A stretch of 64,000 nt of DNA from an uncultured Umboniibacter sp. (GTDB lineage: Bacteria > Pseudomonadota > Gammaproteobacteria > Pseudomonadales > DSM-25080). The DNA lies in the NCBI RefSeq assembly GCF_947497555.1, contig NZ_CANMGY010000006.1:124001-188000 (forward strand), written 5' to 3'. The first letter of the stretch is position 1; every line of letters begins with the position of its first letter. The notes beneath the pieces were generated by a model. The model worked only from the letters and a program-made list of their open reading frames with translations. It was not told the DNA's origin and did no database searches. A program made the position numbers and the translations under genes. Of the stretch, positions 1-8,561 are shown piece after piece.

Positions 1-819
1 ATACAACAACAATTAGATAACGGTAATGTGGTGCTCATTAGCCCCATTGGACATTCGCCCAGTGGTGAGAGTTTTAACCTTGAGGCCGATGACCTGGCGG
101 TGCAACTCGCTTCAGCCTTAAGGGCTGAGAAGTTAGTGAGTGTTTACGATCAAGTTCCTGAGAGTATTTCAACGAGTTTAAGTGTGGCCGACGCACAGTC
201 TTTATCGAATACAGACTCACTAAGCAGCGAATTGGCTCAGGTGGTATCAAGTTTATCCAAGGCAGTGAGTTTAGGCGTGGAACGCGCCCACCTAATAGAT
301 ATCAATATTGATGGTAGCCTGTTGTCCGAGCTCTATACGCGCGACGGTCAAGGAGTGATGGTCTCTAGCGAACCCGACTGGATCATCCGCTCTGCACGGG
401 TTGATGACCTCAACGCAATTATTAATTTAATTCGCCCCCTCGAACAGTCTGGCGCGCTCGTGCGCCGCTCCCGAGAACGTCTAGAGGTAGAACTCCCCTA
501 TTTCAATTTAGTTGAGAAGGACGGGATGATTATTAGCTGCTGTGCGCTGTACCCCTTTGAGGATCAAAGTGCCGAGGTGGCCTGTGTTGCCACTGCGCCG
601 GAGTATCGTGGCAGTGGTGTGACCGTTCAGCTACTAAAACGGGTTGAGGCGAATGCCAAAGTAGCAGGTGTTACCCGGCTATTCCTGCTCACTACGGGCA
701 GCATGCATTGGTTCTTAGAACAGGGCTTCGTTCCGTCTGAATTGGAAGATCTTCCTACCTCAAGACGGGAAATGTATAACTACCAGCGTAATTCTAAGCT
801 GATGGCTAAGCCGCTCTAG
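1..819 (+). CDS. argA: Amino-acid N-acetyltransferase (N-acetylglutamate synthase), 3' part
   Basis: First step of arginine synthesis: acetyl-CoA plus glutamate gives N-acetylglutamate. The frame is open from base 1, so the gene is cut by the window edge; 272 C-terminal residues are present of about 430-445 usual in ArgA. The visible part holds the end of the amino-acid-kinase-like domain (ISPIGHSPSGESFNLEADD, a nucleotide/arginine-binding-type segment) followed by a GNAT acetyltransferase domain with the acetyl-CoA loop EYRGSGV and the C-terminal FLEQGF motif typical of ArgA. The first internal ATG-like start (GTG near 37) is not the true start. Stop codon TAG ends at 819. Identification is firm; length and start cannot be seen. 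Confidence 0.93.
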   Translation: MQQQLDNGNVVLISPIGHSPSGESFNLEADDLAVQLASALRAEKLVSVYDQVPESISTSLSVADAQSLSNTDSLSSELAQVVSSLSKAVSLGVERAHLIDINIDGSLLSELYTRDGQGVMVSSEPDWIIRSARVDDLNAIINLIRPLEQSGALVRRSRERLEVELPYFNLVEKDGMIISCCALYPFEDQSAEVACVATAPEYRGSGVTVQLLKRVEANAKVAGVTRLFLLTTGSMHWFLEQGFVPSELEDLPTSRREMYNYQRNSKLMAKPL

Positions 820-1026
820 CAGCCTCCGCATGGCGAAAATTTACGCCGTCATTCTAGGATTAGGCTGAGGTATCCGCTGCGGTGTTATCGGCGTCACTTA
901 GCTATAGCCAGTTGTTCGCCTGTTCGATAAACAATCCGCATAGTTCCCCGGTGCAAAAAGACGGCTAAAGCCCGCTTACTGTGGTAATCTTCAGGCATTC
1001 CTAATCGTTATTGTGTGAGTAGATTT

Positions 1027-2865
1027 ATGCCACGTTATCGTTCGAAAACTACTACTGAAGGCCGCAACATGGCGGGTGCTCGTGCCCTTTGGCGCGCCAC
1101 CGGCATGAAAGATGCCGACTTCCACAAACCCATTATTGCGGTGGCAAACTCCTTCACTCAGTTTGTACCAGGCCATGTTCACCTCAAGGATATGGGTCAA
1201 CTCGTTGCACGAGAAATTGAGCGCGCGGGCGGCGTAGCAAAGGAATTCAATACTATTGCGGTAGACGACGGTATTGCGATGGGTCACGACGGCATGCTCT
1301 ATTCGCTGCCATCACGGGACATCATCTCCGACAGTGTTGAATACATGGTCAATGCCCATTGCGCTGACGCCCTCGTTTGTATCTCTAACTGCGATAAAAT
1401 CACCCCAGGAATGCTTAACGCAGCACTTCGCCTAAACATTCCAGTGATCTTTGTTTCCGGTGGCCCTATGGAAGCGGGTAAGACTAAGCTTTCAGAGAAT
1501 AAGCTTGATCTCGTGGATGCTATGGTGATTGCCGCCGATGATAGCGCTAGTGATGAGAAAGTCGCTGAATACGAACGTTCAGCCTGCCCTACCTGCGGCT
1601 CCTGCTCGGGTATGTTTACCGCCAACTCAATGAACTGCTTAATGGAAGCGCTAGGCCTCGCTTTACCCGGTAACGGTACGGTGCTGGCTACTCACGCCGA
1701 TCGTGAAGAGCTGTTCCTAGAAGCTGGTAGAAGTATTGTTAAATTGGCAAAGCGCTACTACGAAGAAGATGATGAGGGCGCATTGCCGCGTAACATTGCT
1801 TCCAAAGCCGCATTTAATAATTCGATGGTCGTTGATATCGCGATGGGCGGTTCTACCAACACCATTTTGCACTTACTCGCTGCCGCCCAGGAGGCCGAGC
1901 TCGACTTCGACCTTGGCGACATCGACGCGCTAAGCCGCAAAGTACCGCAGCTGTGTAAGGTGGCTCCGAATACGCCGAAATACCATATTGAGGATGTCCA
2001 CCGCGCTGGCGGGATAATGGGCATTCTGGCTGAGCTACGCCGTGCTGGTCTCATTGACGACGCAGTGCCCTGCGTCCACGCGCCCACCATTGGTGAAGCC
2101 ATCAGTCATTACGACATCATGAACACCGCCGATGAGGCGATCAAGAACTTCTACAAAGCCGGCCCCGCGGGTATTCCTACCCAGACTGCGTTCTCGCAGA
2201 GCTGTCGCTGGAATAGCTTAGATGCTGACCGTGAAAACGGTTGTATCCGCCACCATGAGCACGCCTTTAGTGACGAAGGCGGCCTAGCAGTCCTCTATGG
2301 CAACTTGGCCGAAGACGGCTGTGTGGTAAAAACCAGTGGCGTGGATGAATCTATCTGGTACTTCGAAGGTACCGCCCACGTTGTAGAATCGCAGGACGAT
2401 GCCGTGGACGATATCCTGAATGATCGCGTTAAAGCAGGCGCAGTAGTGATCGTTCGCTATGAAGGGCCTCGCGGTGGACCGGGTATGCAGGAAATGCTCT
2501 ATCCAACGAGCTATCTAAAGTCCAAGGGCTTAGGAGCCAGTTGTGCGTTGCTTACCGATGGTCGATTCTCGGGTGGTACGTCGGGCCTTTCCATTGGTCA
2601 CTGCTCTCCAGAAGCGGCAGCTGGCGGTACGATTGCCCTGGTTAACACTGGCGACAAGATAATTATCGATATCCCTAATCGCGCTATCAATTTGATGGTA
2701 TCCGATGAGGAGCTAGCGGAACGCCGAGCGATTCAAGCGCTAAACGGTTTTAAGCCGGCGAAGGCACGACCTCGTAAAGTCAGTGCTGCACTAAAAGCCT
2801 ATGCCATGCTGGCTACGAGTGCGGACAAGGGTGCTGTGAGGGATCTGAGTAAATTGGATTTCTAA
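1027..2865 (+). CDS. ilvD: Dihydroxy-acid dehydratase
   Basis: Fe-S enzyme of valine/isoleucine synthesis that dehydrates 2,3-dihydroxy-3-methylbutanoate (and the methylpentanoate). The protein is 612 residues, the usual length. Cluster cysteines are in [12 protein letters not shown] and [16 protein letters not shown]; the C-terminal [11 protein letters not shown] block is also conserved. I chose the ATG at 1027 because [20 protein letters not shown] aligns from its first residue with the E. coli protein; an in-frame GTG at 1015 would add four residues. No strong Shine-Dalgarno is visible for either start. The gene stands alone, followed by a strong bidirectional terminator. The 207 bases upstream (820-1026) contain no ORF and no promoter I would defend. 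Confidence 0.96.
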   Translation: MPRYRSKTTTEGRNMAGARALWRATGMKDADFHKPIIAVANSFTQFVPGHVHLKDMGQLVAREIERAGGVAKEFNTIAVDDGIAMGHDGMLYSLPSRDIISDSVEYMVNAHCADALVCISNCDKITPGMLNAALRLNIPVIFVSGGPMEAGKTKLSENKLDLVDAMVIAADDSASDEKVAEYERSACPTCGSCSGMFTANSMNCLMEALGLALPGNGTVLATHADREELFLEAGRSIVKLAKRYYEEDDEGALPRNIASKAAFNNSMVVDIAMGGSTNTILHLLAAAQEAELDFDLGDIDALSRKVPQLCKVAPNTPKYHIEDVHRAGGIMGILAELRRAGLIDDAVPCVHAPTIGEAISHYDIMNTADEAIKNFYKAGPAGIPTQTAFSQSCRWNSLDADRENGCIRHHEHAFSDEGGLAVLYGNLAEDGCVVKTSGVDESIWYFEGTAHVVESQDDAVDDILNDRVKAGAVVIVRYEGPRGGPGMQEMLYPTSYLKSKGLGASCALLTDGRFSGGTSGLSIGHCSPEAAAGGTIALVNTGDKIIIDIPNRAINLMVSDEELAERRAIQALNGFKPAKARPRKVSAALKAYAMLATSADKGAVRDLSKLDF

Positions 2866-2884
2866 TCCTCTTCACTAACACTAT

Positions 2885-2922
2885 AAAAAAAGCGGTACAG
2901 ACATCTGTACCGCTTTTTTTTT
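2885..2922. terminator. Bidirectional intrinsic terminator
   Basis: A 10-bp perfect stem (AGCGGTACAG / CTGTACCGCT, loop ACAT) is flanked by A6 on the left and T9 on the right. It can end ilvD on the plus strand and the converging TPR-like gene on the minus strand. Confidence 0.9.
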
Positions 2923-2980
2923 GCTTTGCAATTAGCCTATATCTACTCAATTGAGAGTCGGGCTAAAGGCAGTCTCAACG

Positions 2981-3877
2981 TTATGACTGATCTTCAATCA
3001 CCAGCTCGGAACACTGTTCCACGGGTTCAACGCTTACACTGACAGATTGGCTTAGCTTTTCGACTGCCATGCAGTTACGCGAATTCGGATAGAACTCCGC
3101 TCGACGATTAGCAGCCAATAACGCGTTGTCTATACTATCCAACTCCAGGAATGACGCAAACTGTAGGTTGTAATTAGCCTCATAGGCCATGCCGTCTGTT
3201 GCTTCGCGATTTGATATGACCGCTGATATATCTTCTACAGCGCGCTGGAAATTACCAGTTTGAAAACTTACCGCTGCACGGAGTTGCAATTCATCAACGG
3301 TAGGCTCCTCACCGAGATCCCATGCGTAACCGAGGTAATCATTAGCGCCCTCCCAGTTCTGCAATACGGCAGCAAACTTTGCTAAGTTTACGAGCGCTGC
3401 CTTCTCGGTCGCTTCTGAGATCGCAGAGTTGTAGGCTAGCATCTGTTGGTAGGATACCGTTGCGTCTTCAAAGCTATTTAGCGTAGCCTGGATACCGCCA
3501 AGGTAACGCCAGTACATTGCCTTTTCGTAGTCATTCCAGGCACTGATATCCCATTCTTGCATTTCCGCTACTGCATTGTGAAACTGCTCTTCGGACGAAT
3601 CCTCGACAAACAGTTCGAGGACTGGCTCGAACTTTCGACCAACCTTAGGCGACATCGCTTGCTGTTGAGAATATCCGCGTTCGGGACGTTGCGTGTAGAC
3701 ATACTGGGGCGTTGATCCAGGCTCCACATGTCGCTGTATCTCCTCTGTGCGCGGTTCGTAGTCAAATTGCGCCGAGGTTTCTACCTTCGCTATATCTTCA
3801 CTAGCGCTTACCGTTCCGACCGCTGAGGCCATCGCAACAGTTAATAGCACTACACTGCTAATCCGTAAAATATCCAT
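2981..3877 (-). CDS. Secreted TPR-like protein, short paralogue of the TonB-operon TPR protein
   Basis: A 298-residue protein with an N-terminal signal peptide (hydrophobic core at about residues 6-24, small residues before ASEDIA). Its middle part clearly matches the 442-residue TPR protein encoded at 4212-5540: MSPKVGRKFEPVLELF against MSPRVGRYFEPVLEVF, then YEKAMYWRYLGGIQATL against YEKAMFWRYQAGIYATM. Helical repeats follow at roughly residues 110-270. It is about 140 residues shorter, lacking the C-terminal TPRs of its neighbour, and ends in an acidic tail with two cysteines. It is separated from the TonB operon by a terminator, has its own Fur box and sits behind an 8-bp tandem repeat. 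Family knowledge suggests a periplasmic accessory of TonB-dependent uptake; the exact role is unknown. Confidence 0.75.
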   Translation of the reverse strand: MDILRISSVVLLTVAMASAVGTVSASEDIAKVETSAQFDYEPRTEEIQRHVEPGSTPQYVYTQRPERGYSQQQAMSPKVGRKFEPVLELFVEDSSEEQFHNAVAEMQEWDISAWNDYEKAMYWRYLGGIQATLNSFEDATVSYQQMLAYNSAISEATEKAALVNLAKFAAVLQNWEGANDYLGYAWDLGEEPTVDELQLRAAVSFQTGNFQRAVEDISAVISNREATDGMAYEANYNLQFASFLELDSIDNALLAANRRAEFYPNSRNCMAVEKLSQSVSVSVEPVEQCSELVIEDQS

Positions 3878-3935
3878 ACTTTTAATTCCTCTTACTTATC
3901 CCTGAACGGAGCGCCTATCGACACTCCACTAATTT

Positions 3936-4015
3936 CGGTAAAGCGGTAAAGCGGTAAAGCGGTAAAGCGGTAAAGCGGTAAAGCGGTAAAACGGTAAAAC
4001 GATAAAACGATAAAA
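3936..4015. repeat. Ten-copy 8-bp tandem repeat in the leader of the TPR-like paralogue
   Basis: Unit CGGTAAAG on the plus strand (CTTTACCG on the coding strand of the gene to the left). Copies 1-6 (3936-3983) are identical, copies 7-8 read CGGTAAAA and copies 9-10 read CGATAAAA, so divergence increases toward the Fur box. The array ends 58 bases before the start codon of the gene at 2981-3877. It contains no ORF. Identical short units of this kind are prone to slipped-strand length change. Confidence 0.95.
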
Positions 4016-4034
4016 CAACATGATGATTGTTGAA

Positions 4035-4049
4035 TGATAATTACTATCA
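4035..4049. promoter_or_regulatory. Fur box (predicted)
   Basis: TGATAATTACTATCA matches the 7-1-7 Fur consensus (TGATAAT-N-ATTATCA) at 13 of 14 arm positions and lies within a longer inverted repeat AATGATA-N5-TATCATT. The only gene it precedes is the TPR-like paralogue (minus strand), about 160 bases from its start codon, with the 8-bp repeat between them. Iron repression is inferred. The rest of the gap 3878-4211 holds only this, the repeat and the terminator. Confidence 0.7.
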
Positions 4050-4162
4050 TTTACATAAAGTTAGCTAGATTCGCATAGCGAGTCAAGTCCATTAACGCAC
4101 TTTGGTGGTGAATCAGGGCAGCCATCATAGGGGTTTCACTGCCAAATACTTTCCTAGGGACA

Positions 4163-4192
4163 TAAAAAAACCCAGCACTAAGGCTGGGTTTC
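4163..4192 (-). terminator. Intrinsic terminator of the TonB operon
   Basis: Read on the minus strand: stem AACCCAGC / GCTGGGTT with a 6-base loop followed by a run of T, placed 20 bases after the stop codon of the last operon gene (TPR protein). Confidence 0.85.
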
Positions 4193-4211
4193 GTCGACAT
4201 TAAAGGATTTA

Positions 4212-5540
4212 CTAGCTTTGTAACGACGCTAATAAATCAATCTTCTGCTGTACGTAGTTGATATAACCATCAGCATAGCGCTGACTAGTGCCACTCGCGT
4301 TCTTAGCACGTTCGAACGCAGCCTTAGCTTCGTCAAAACGCTTCAATGCCATGTAGGCTTGACCCTGCAGGATGTGAACCTGAGCGACATCCCGAAGACC
4401 GCCGCCCTGGATAGCTTTGCGCGAAGAATTGATGGTCTCTTCGTACATGCTTTCCTGGAGTTCTGCTCGTGCTAGGAGTGACCAGTTTTCACCGTCATCG
4501 GAGAGCTCTGCTGCCTTACGACGAGATTCAATCGACTTCATGTATTCGCGAGCCTGATACCACCAGCTTGCAAGATACTCAAAGTTTTTCTGATTCTCTT
4601 CAACAATACCTGCGTCGATTCCCTCTTGGAAGTACTTCGCTGCAAGGTAAGGGTTGGCCTCAGAATTCCAAAGCGAGGCAAACGTTGAGATCTGACTCTC
4701 GCGGTCAAAGTAACCTTGGTCATAGCATACCTGCATCGCTGCAAGCGCTTCAGGGATACGCTCACGGTCTAGGTACATTGAATAAAGACGCTTCCAACTT
4801 GTCGCAGAGGGGTAGTGGCGAACCATTACTTCCGCAACGCGTAGCATTTCATTCGGTTGACCTAGCTCGGAGTAGATGGCGAATTCCATGTTATAGTCGC
4901 CTTCCTTTGCCTTACCCTGCTTTGCTTCAGAGTCAGCAATAACGACTTTCATGTCATCCAACGCACCACGGAAATCCTGCTTCTGATACTTGAAAGTACC
5001 GCGAAGCTTGTAACCTTCCATCGTAGGTGTTGGAATCAACTGCCACCATTCGTCGATGAATCCGAGTGCACCGTCCCAATTTTCATCAACCGCTTCAAGC
5101 TTAGAGAGCATTAACAGCGTCTCTTGCTCCATGCGAGGTTGAATATCAGTACGGTAGTTCATCATTTCGATGTAACAACGCTTTGCGTTGTTGTAGTCTT
5201 CCATCGTGGCGTAAATGCCTGCCTGGTAACGCCAGAACATTGCCTTCTCGTAGCCGTTCCAACGTTCGATGTCGTAGCTCTGAAGAAGCTCTAACGCTTC
5301 CTGATAGTCAGCAGTCGTTGGGTTTTCCAACTCGAACACTTCAAGTACTGGCTCGAAGTAACGGCCTACGCGCGGAGACATCGCCGGTACCCGACGTGTT
5401 TCCTGTTGTTCCTCTTCCTGAGCCACCGCTGAAAAACCTGTCACAGCAGTTTGTGGCAACTGAGAAAGTACCACAGGACCAACCATCATTGCCGACGCTA
5501 GAGCGGTAACACGAAACATTTTTGTAACGAATGTTGTCAT
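4212..5540 (-). CDS. Periplasmic TPR protein of the TonB2-like system
   Basis: A 442-residue protein with a signal peptide (about residues 1-41), a conserved MSPRVGRYFEPVLEVF block, and helical TPR units through to the C-terminus (last clear one QVHILQGQAYMALKRFDEA). It is the sixth and last gene of the leftward operon, 10 bases after the tonB stop. In Vibrio and relatives a TPR protein closes the same operon order and is annotated as a putative component of the TonB system; its biochemical role is not settled. The gene at 2981-3877 is a shorter paralogue of it. Confidence 0.85.
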   Translation of the reverse strand: MTTFVTKMFRVTALASAMMVGPVVLSQLPQTAVTGFSAVAQEEEQQETRRVPAMSPRVGRYFEPVLEVFELENPTTADYQEALELLQSYDIERWNGYEKAMFWRYQAGIYATMEDYNNAKRCYIEMMNYRTDIQPRMEQETLLMLSKLEAVDENWDGALGFIDEWWQLIPTPTMEGYKLRGTFKYQKQDFRGALDDMKVVIADSEAKQGKAKEGDYNMEFAIYSELGQPNEMLRVAEVMVRHYPSATSWKRLYSMYLDRERIPEALAAMQVCYDQGYFDRESQISTFASLWNSEANPYLAAKYFQEGIDAGIVEENQKNFEYLASWWYQAREYMKSIESRRKAAELSDDGENWSLLARAELQESMYEETINSSRKAIQGGGLRDVAQVHILQGQAYMALKRFDEAKAAFERAKNASGTSQRYADGYINYVQQKIDLLASLQS

Positions 5541-5550
5541 TTTTTACTCC

Positions 5551-6168
5551 TTAGTCGTCGCCGAACTCAAACGTGAAACGGTTTCGTACGTTAGGTACCT
5601 TGATGGCAACACCATCAACAACCCGCGGACGATACTTAAACTTGGCTGCCGCACGACACGCTGCACTGTTAAAGATAGTGGTTGGGTTACCCGAAGTCGT
5701 TGCCGCTTCGATCACCACACAGTCTTCTGTAGTACCAGATTCTGTAACGGTGTACTGAGCAATTGCGTAGCCTTCAATACCACGAGACTGAGCTCGACGT
5801 GGGTACTGAGGTGCTACCTTAACAATTGGCAAGTACTCGCCATCGGAGACGTTCAAACCGCCAGCATCGAAACCGAGTTCAATACCTGTACCTGCTCCAC
5901 TCGTATTTAGACCGGCGTCAAGATCTGGATCTTGAAACTCAGGCTCGGGTAGATCGGGTGGTGGCTGATCCGGCTCTTCGGGCTTCTCTGGCTTCTCTTC
6001 TTCCACAATGTCATTGATTTCCGGTTCGGTCATCATGATATCTGGAATAGCCATACGTTTTTTGTCGTCCATTTCAATCTCTTGGTCAATCAGCTTAGCC
6101 ATAAGCATGAAAAGACCAAACGCCACTACAACGGATAGCGCAATGGACGGTAACAATCGTAAATTCAT
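5551..6168 (-). CDS. tonB: TonB-family energy transducer
   Basis: A 205-residue TonB of the short TonB2 type. Residues 2-26 form one membrane anchor, followed by an acidic/proline-rich periplasmic linker (EEKPEKPEEPDQPPPDLPEP) and a C-terminal TonB domain with the YPRRAQSRGIEGY motif and the closing NVRNRFTFEFGDD strand. Two cysteines in the C-terminal domain could form a disulfide. I chose ATG 6168 because it has a good ribosome site (AGGGAG, 6 bases before) and gives the usual MNLRLLPS start; a further upstream start at 6216 would overlap exbD. It transmits ExbB/ExbD proton-motive energy to outer-membrane receptors. Confidence 0.92.
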   Translation of the reverse strand: MNLRLLPSIALSVVVAFGLFMLMAKLIDQEIEMDDKKRMAIPDIMMTEPEINDIVEEEKPEKPEEPDQPPPDLPEPEFQDPDLDAGLNTSGAGTGIELGFDAGGLNVSDGEYLPIVKVAPQYPRRAQSRGIEGYAIAQYTVTESGTTEDCVVIEAATTSGNPTTIFNSAACRAAAKFKYRPRVVDGVAIKVPNVRNRFTFEFGDD

Positions 6169-6178
6169 CGCATTCTCC

Positions 6179-6589
6179 CTAATTATGTAACGTTGAAACG
6201 GAAATATCGACAGCACCTGCTTCCATCGCCGCGTCTTTGACTACTGCCAACAAACGGACGTCTGAAGTAGCGTCGGCCTGAATCACAACCTGTGAATCCG
6301 GGTTATCGACGAGCATGCGTTCGATAGTAAGACGAAGTGCGTCTTCTTCTACTGTTTTTTTATCCATCCAAATTTGGTTTTCCTTAGAAACACCAATCAG
6401 GATGTTCGCATTATCTTTCGAAATTGCTGTCAGTGCCGCAGGACGTTCAATATCCACGCCTGGCTCCTTGACGAACTGCGCCGTAACAATGAAGAAAATC
6501 AGCATGATAAACACGACGTCTAGCATCGGAGTTAAATCAATTTGTTGCTCTTCATCTTTGGTCGCTTTCGATAAGCTATTTCTGCGCAT
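6179..6589 (-). CDS. exbD: Biopolymer transport protein ExbD
   Basis: 136 residues: short basic cytoplasmic N-terminus, one membrane helix (about residues 21-40) containing the proton-path aspartate D24 in LTPMLDVVFIML, then a periplasmic ExbD/TolR domain. Stop codon lies 10 bases before tonB. With the ExbB encoded upstream it forms the proton-driven motor for TonB. Confidence 0.94.
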   Translation of the reverse strand: MRRNSLSKATKDEEQQIDLTPMLDVVFIMLIFFIVTAQFVKEPGVDIERPAALTAISKDNANILIGVSKENQIWMDKKTVEEDALRLTIERMLVDNPDSQVVIQADATSDVRLLAVVKDAAMEAGAVDISVSTLHN

Positions 6590-6636
6590 GGTAATACCTC
6601 GTTAGGTCATAGAGCCGCCCAAGAGCGGCAGCTATG

Positions 6637-7164
6637 TTAATGATCCATGGTCAGATGGTCTTCCAACATCTTGCTCGTAACTTCAGCTTTCTGCTCAAGG
6701 TACGTTTTAGCAAACAAGCCAGAAATCGCAATCACCATCCCAGACATTGTTGGTAGGGTTGCTTTCGCAACACCGCCAGCCATTGCCTTTGCGTCACCAC
6801 CGCCGGTTACAGCTAACACGTGGAATACTTCAATCATACCGGTAACAGTACCGAGAAGACCAAGTAGCGGTGCTAGGGCAACCAAGGTTGCTACCATTGG
6901 TAGCAACGCTTCAATGCGTTGGCGGGCACGTGAGATAAGCATCTCACGAACCTGGTGAGCAGCCCAGGAAGTGCGTTCGCTACGCGCTTCCCAAGAGTCG
7001 ATTGCTGCTTTGATGTCTTTCTTGACACCAGTCTGGAAGTACCAGATGCGCTCAAAGACCAAAGTCCATAGGATGAACACTAGTACTCCCAACGCCAAGA
7101 GCATCGGACCGCCCTTGTCGATGAAGCCGCCTAGAGCCTCCATTTGCATCTGTAACCAAAACAT
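6637..7164 (-). CDS. exbB: MotA/TolQ/ExbB proton channel protein (ExbB of the TonB2 type)
   Basis: 175 residues with three membrane helices: about 19-37, then the conserved pair around APLLGLLGTVTGMIEVFH and MSGMVIAISGLFAKTYLE. The shorter length is usual for the ExbB of TonB2 clusters. It starts two bases after the stop of the TtpC-like gene and precedes exbD by 47 bases. Confidence 0.92.
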   Translation of the reverse strand: MFWLQMQMEALGGFIDKGGPMLLALGVLVFILWTLVFERIWYFQTGVKKDIKAAIDSWEARSERTSWAAHQVREMLISRARQRIEALLPMVATLVALAPLLGLLGTVTGMIEVFHVLAVTGGGDAKAMAGGVAKATLPTMSGMVIAISGLFAKTYLEQKAEVTSKMLEDHLTMDH

Positions 7165-7166
7165 AA

Positions 7167-8561
7167 TTACTTCGCCTCAGAGCGCGTCGCAACGATACCA
7201 GTCGCTTGCTCTTCAAGTACTGCAAGTACCGACTTAGAGCGGCCTGCTACGATAGTGTGAAGAAGAACCATTGGGATCGCGACACACAAACCAAGTACTG
7301 TAGTCATCAATGCTGCCGAGATACCACCAGCCATTGCTGTTGGGTCACCTGCACCGAAGATAGTAATTGCCTGGAAGGTAATAATCATACCGGTAACGGT
7401 ACCAAGAAGACCTAGTAGCGGAGCCACGGCACCGATGATCTTAATGATGTTTACACCCTTCTCGATAGCTGGACGCTCTTTCAGGATCTGCTCAGAGATT
7501 TTCAGCTCTAGCGTTTCAAGATCCGCAGAACCGTTATCAGCAGCAACCTGTAGGATACGACCTAGTGGGTTCTTAGTGTCAATGCTTTCAGACTTAGCCT
7601 GAGCATTAACTTTCGCTGACATGCCAACTAGAACAACCATGCGTAGAAGCGCAATCAACACACCAATAACACCGATGGCGATGATGATGTAACCCACTTC
7701 TTTACCTTGAGCGATACGCTCTTCGATCGTTGGGGTATCGATCAATGCATTCAGCAATGTGCCACCAGTAGGACCTGTTGGGTCAACCTTAAATGCGGTG
7801 AGACCAGACGTCGCTGCGCCTAGGTTCTCAGCACCAGCAAGTGCGTCATCACGCTGACGTGGTAGCTCAGATACGATACCAGTAGTTGGGTTGAAAGAGA
7901 GGTACTTACCGTCAGAAACCAAGTTGAATACACCAACTCGAGTAACTGCTTGGTTGTTTGACTCACCGTTCGGGTTAGTTACGTCTGCGTTGAACGTTAC
8001 AACTTCGCCGGTAGCAACCATTTCACGCTGCACTTCGAACCAAAGTGCTTCGATTTCTGCAATGGTTGGTAGCTGATCAGAAGTTGTGTCCAACTTAGCG
8101 ATCATGTCAGTGATAGCCTGCTCGCGCTGACCGTACTGAACGGAAGTGATTGAGTTCTTGAAGATCTCACGTGAATCACCAGCGAAACCCTGTAGGTGAC
8201 CGAAAAGTTCACCAAGATCACCCTTTGCTTCGTTCAAACGTGCACGTGCATCGCGGATCCTTTGAGTATTCGCTTCGTAATCAGCTTCAAGCTGAGTCAA
8301 GATCTGCTGCTGACGTGTTTCTTCTGCGCGAGCTTGGCGAAGAAGTGCCTGCTGATTGTTACGCTCACGTGCGAAACGTGCTTCACGCTCTTGGTGCTCT
8401 TGAGTCAACGCGTAACGATTGCTACGAATGTCATTAAGCAGCTGGTCAAAGGTTACAGCGCTGTCAGCTACTGGAGCTTCCGTTGCTTCTTGAGCCATCG
8501 CGCTTGCGCCAAATGTCGTTGCTACTGCTAGGGCAGCTGATACTAGGAAGTTCTTTTTCAT
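7167..8561 (-). CDS. ttpC: TtpC-like MotA/TolQ/ExbB family protein with periplasmic coiled coil
   Basis: A 464-residue protein: signal peptide (cleavage near ASAMAQ), a long periplasmic coiled coil at about residues 35-135 (charged, Gln/Arg/Glu rich), a linker domain, then an ExbB-like membrane domain with helices near residues 280-305 (IIIAIGVIGVLIALLRMVVL), 370-395 (APLLGLLGTVTGMI) and 410-440. This is the domain order of TtpC, which Vibrio TonB2 systems need in addition to ExbB. Start codon overlaps the stop of the DUF3450 gene by four bases (ATGA), implying coupled translation. Confidence 0.88.
   Translation of the reverse strand: MKKNFLVSAALAVATTFGASAMAQEATEAPVADSAVTFDQLLNDIRSNRYALTQEHQEREARFARERNNQQALLRQARAEETRQQQILTQLEADYEANTQRIRDARARLNEAKGDLGELFGHLQGFAGDSREIFKNSITSVQYGQREQAITDMIAKLDTTSDQLPTIAEIEALWFEVQREMVATGEVVTFNADVTNPNGESNNQAVTRVGVFNLVSDGKYLSFNPTTGIVSELPRQRDDALAGAENLGAATSGLTAFKVDPTGPTGGTLLNALIDTPTIEERIAQGKEVGYIIIAIGVIGVLIALLRMVVLVGMSAKVNAQAKSESIDTKNPLGRILQVAADNGSADLETLELKISEQILKERPAIEKGVNIIKIIGAVAPLLGLLGTVTGMIITFQAITIFGAGDPTAMAGGISAALMTTVLGLCVAIPMVLLHTIVAGRSKSVLAVLEEQATGIVATRSEAK

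Noticed and set aside
2981-3877. Pseudogene remnant of the TonB-operon TPR protein
   Set aside because: The frame is intact with a signal peptide, own Fur box and terminator, so it looks like a functional paralogue rather than decay.
3936-4015. CRISPR array or replication iterons
   Set aside because: Units are 8 bp, directly adjacent without spacers, and there are no cas genes or replication initiator nearby.
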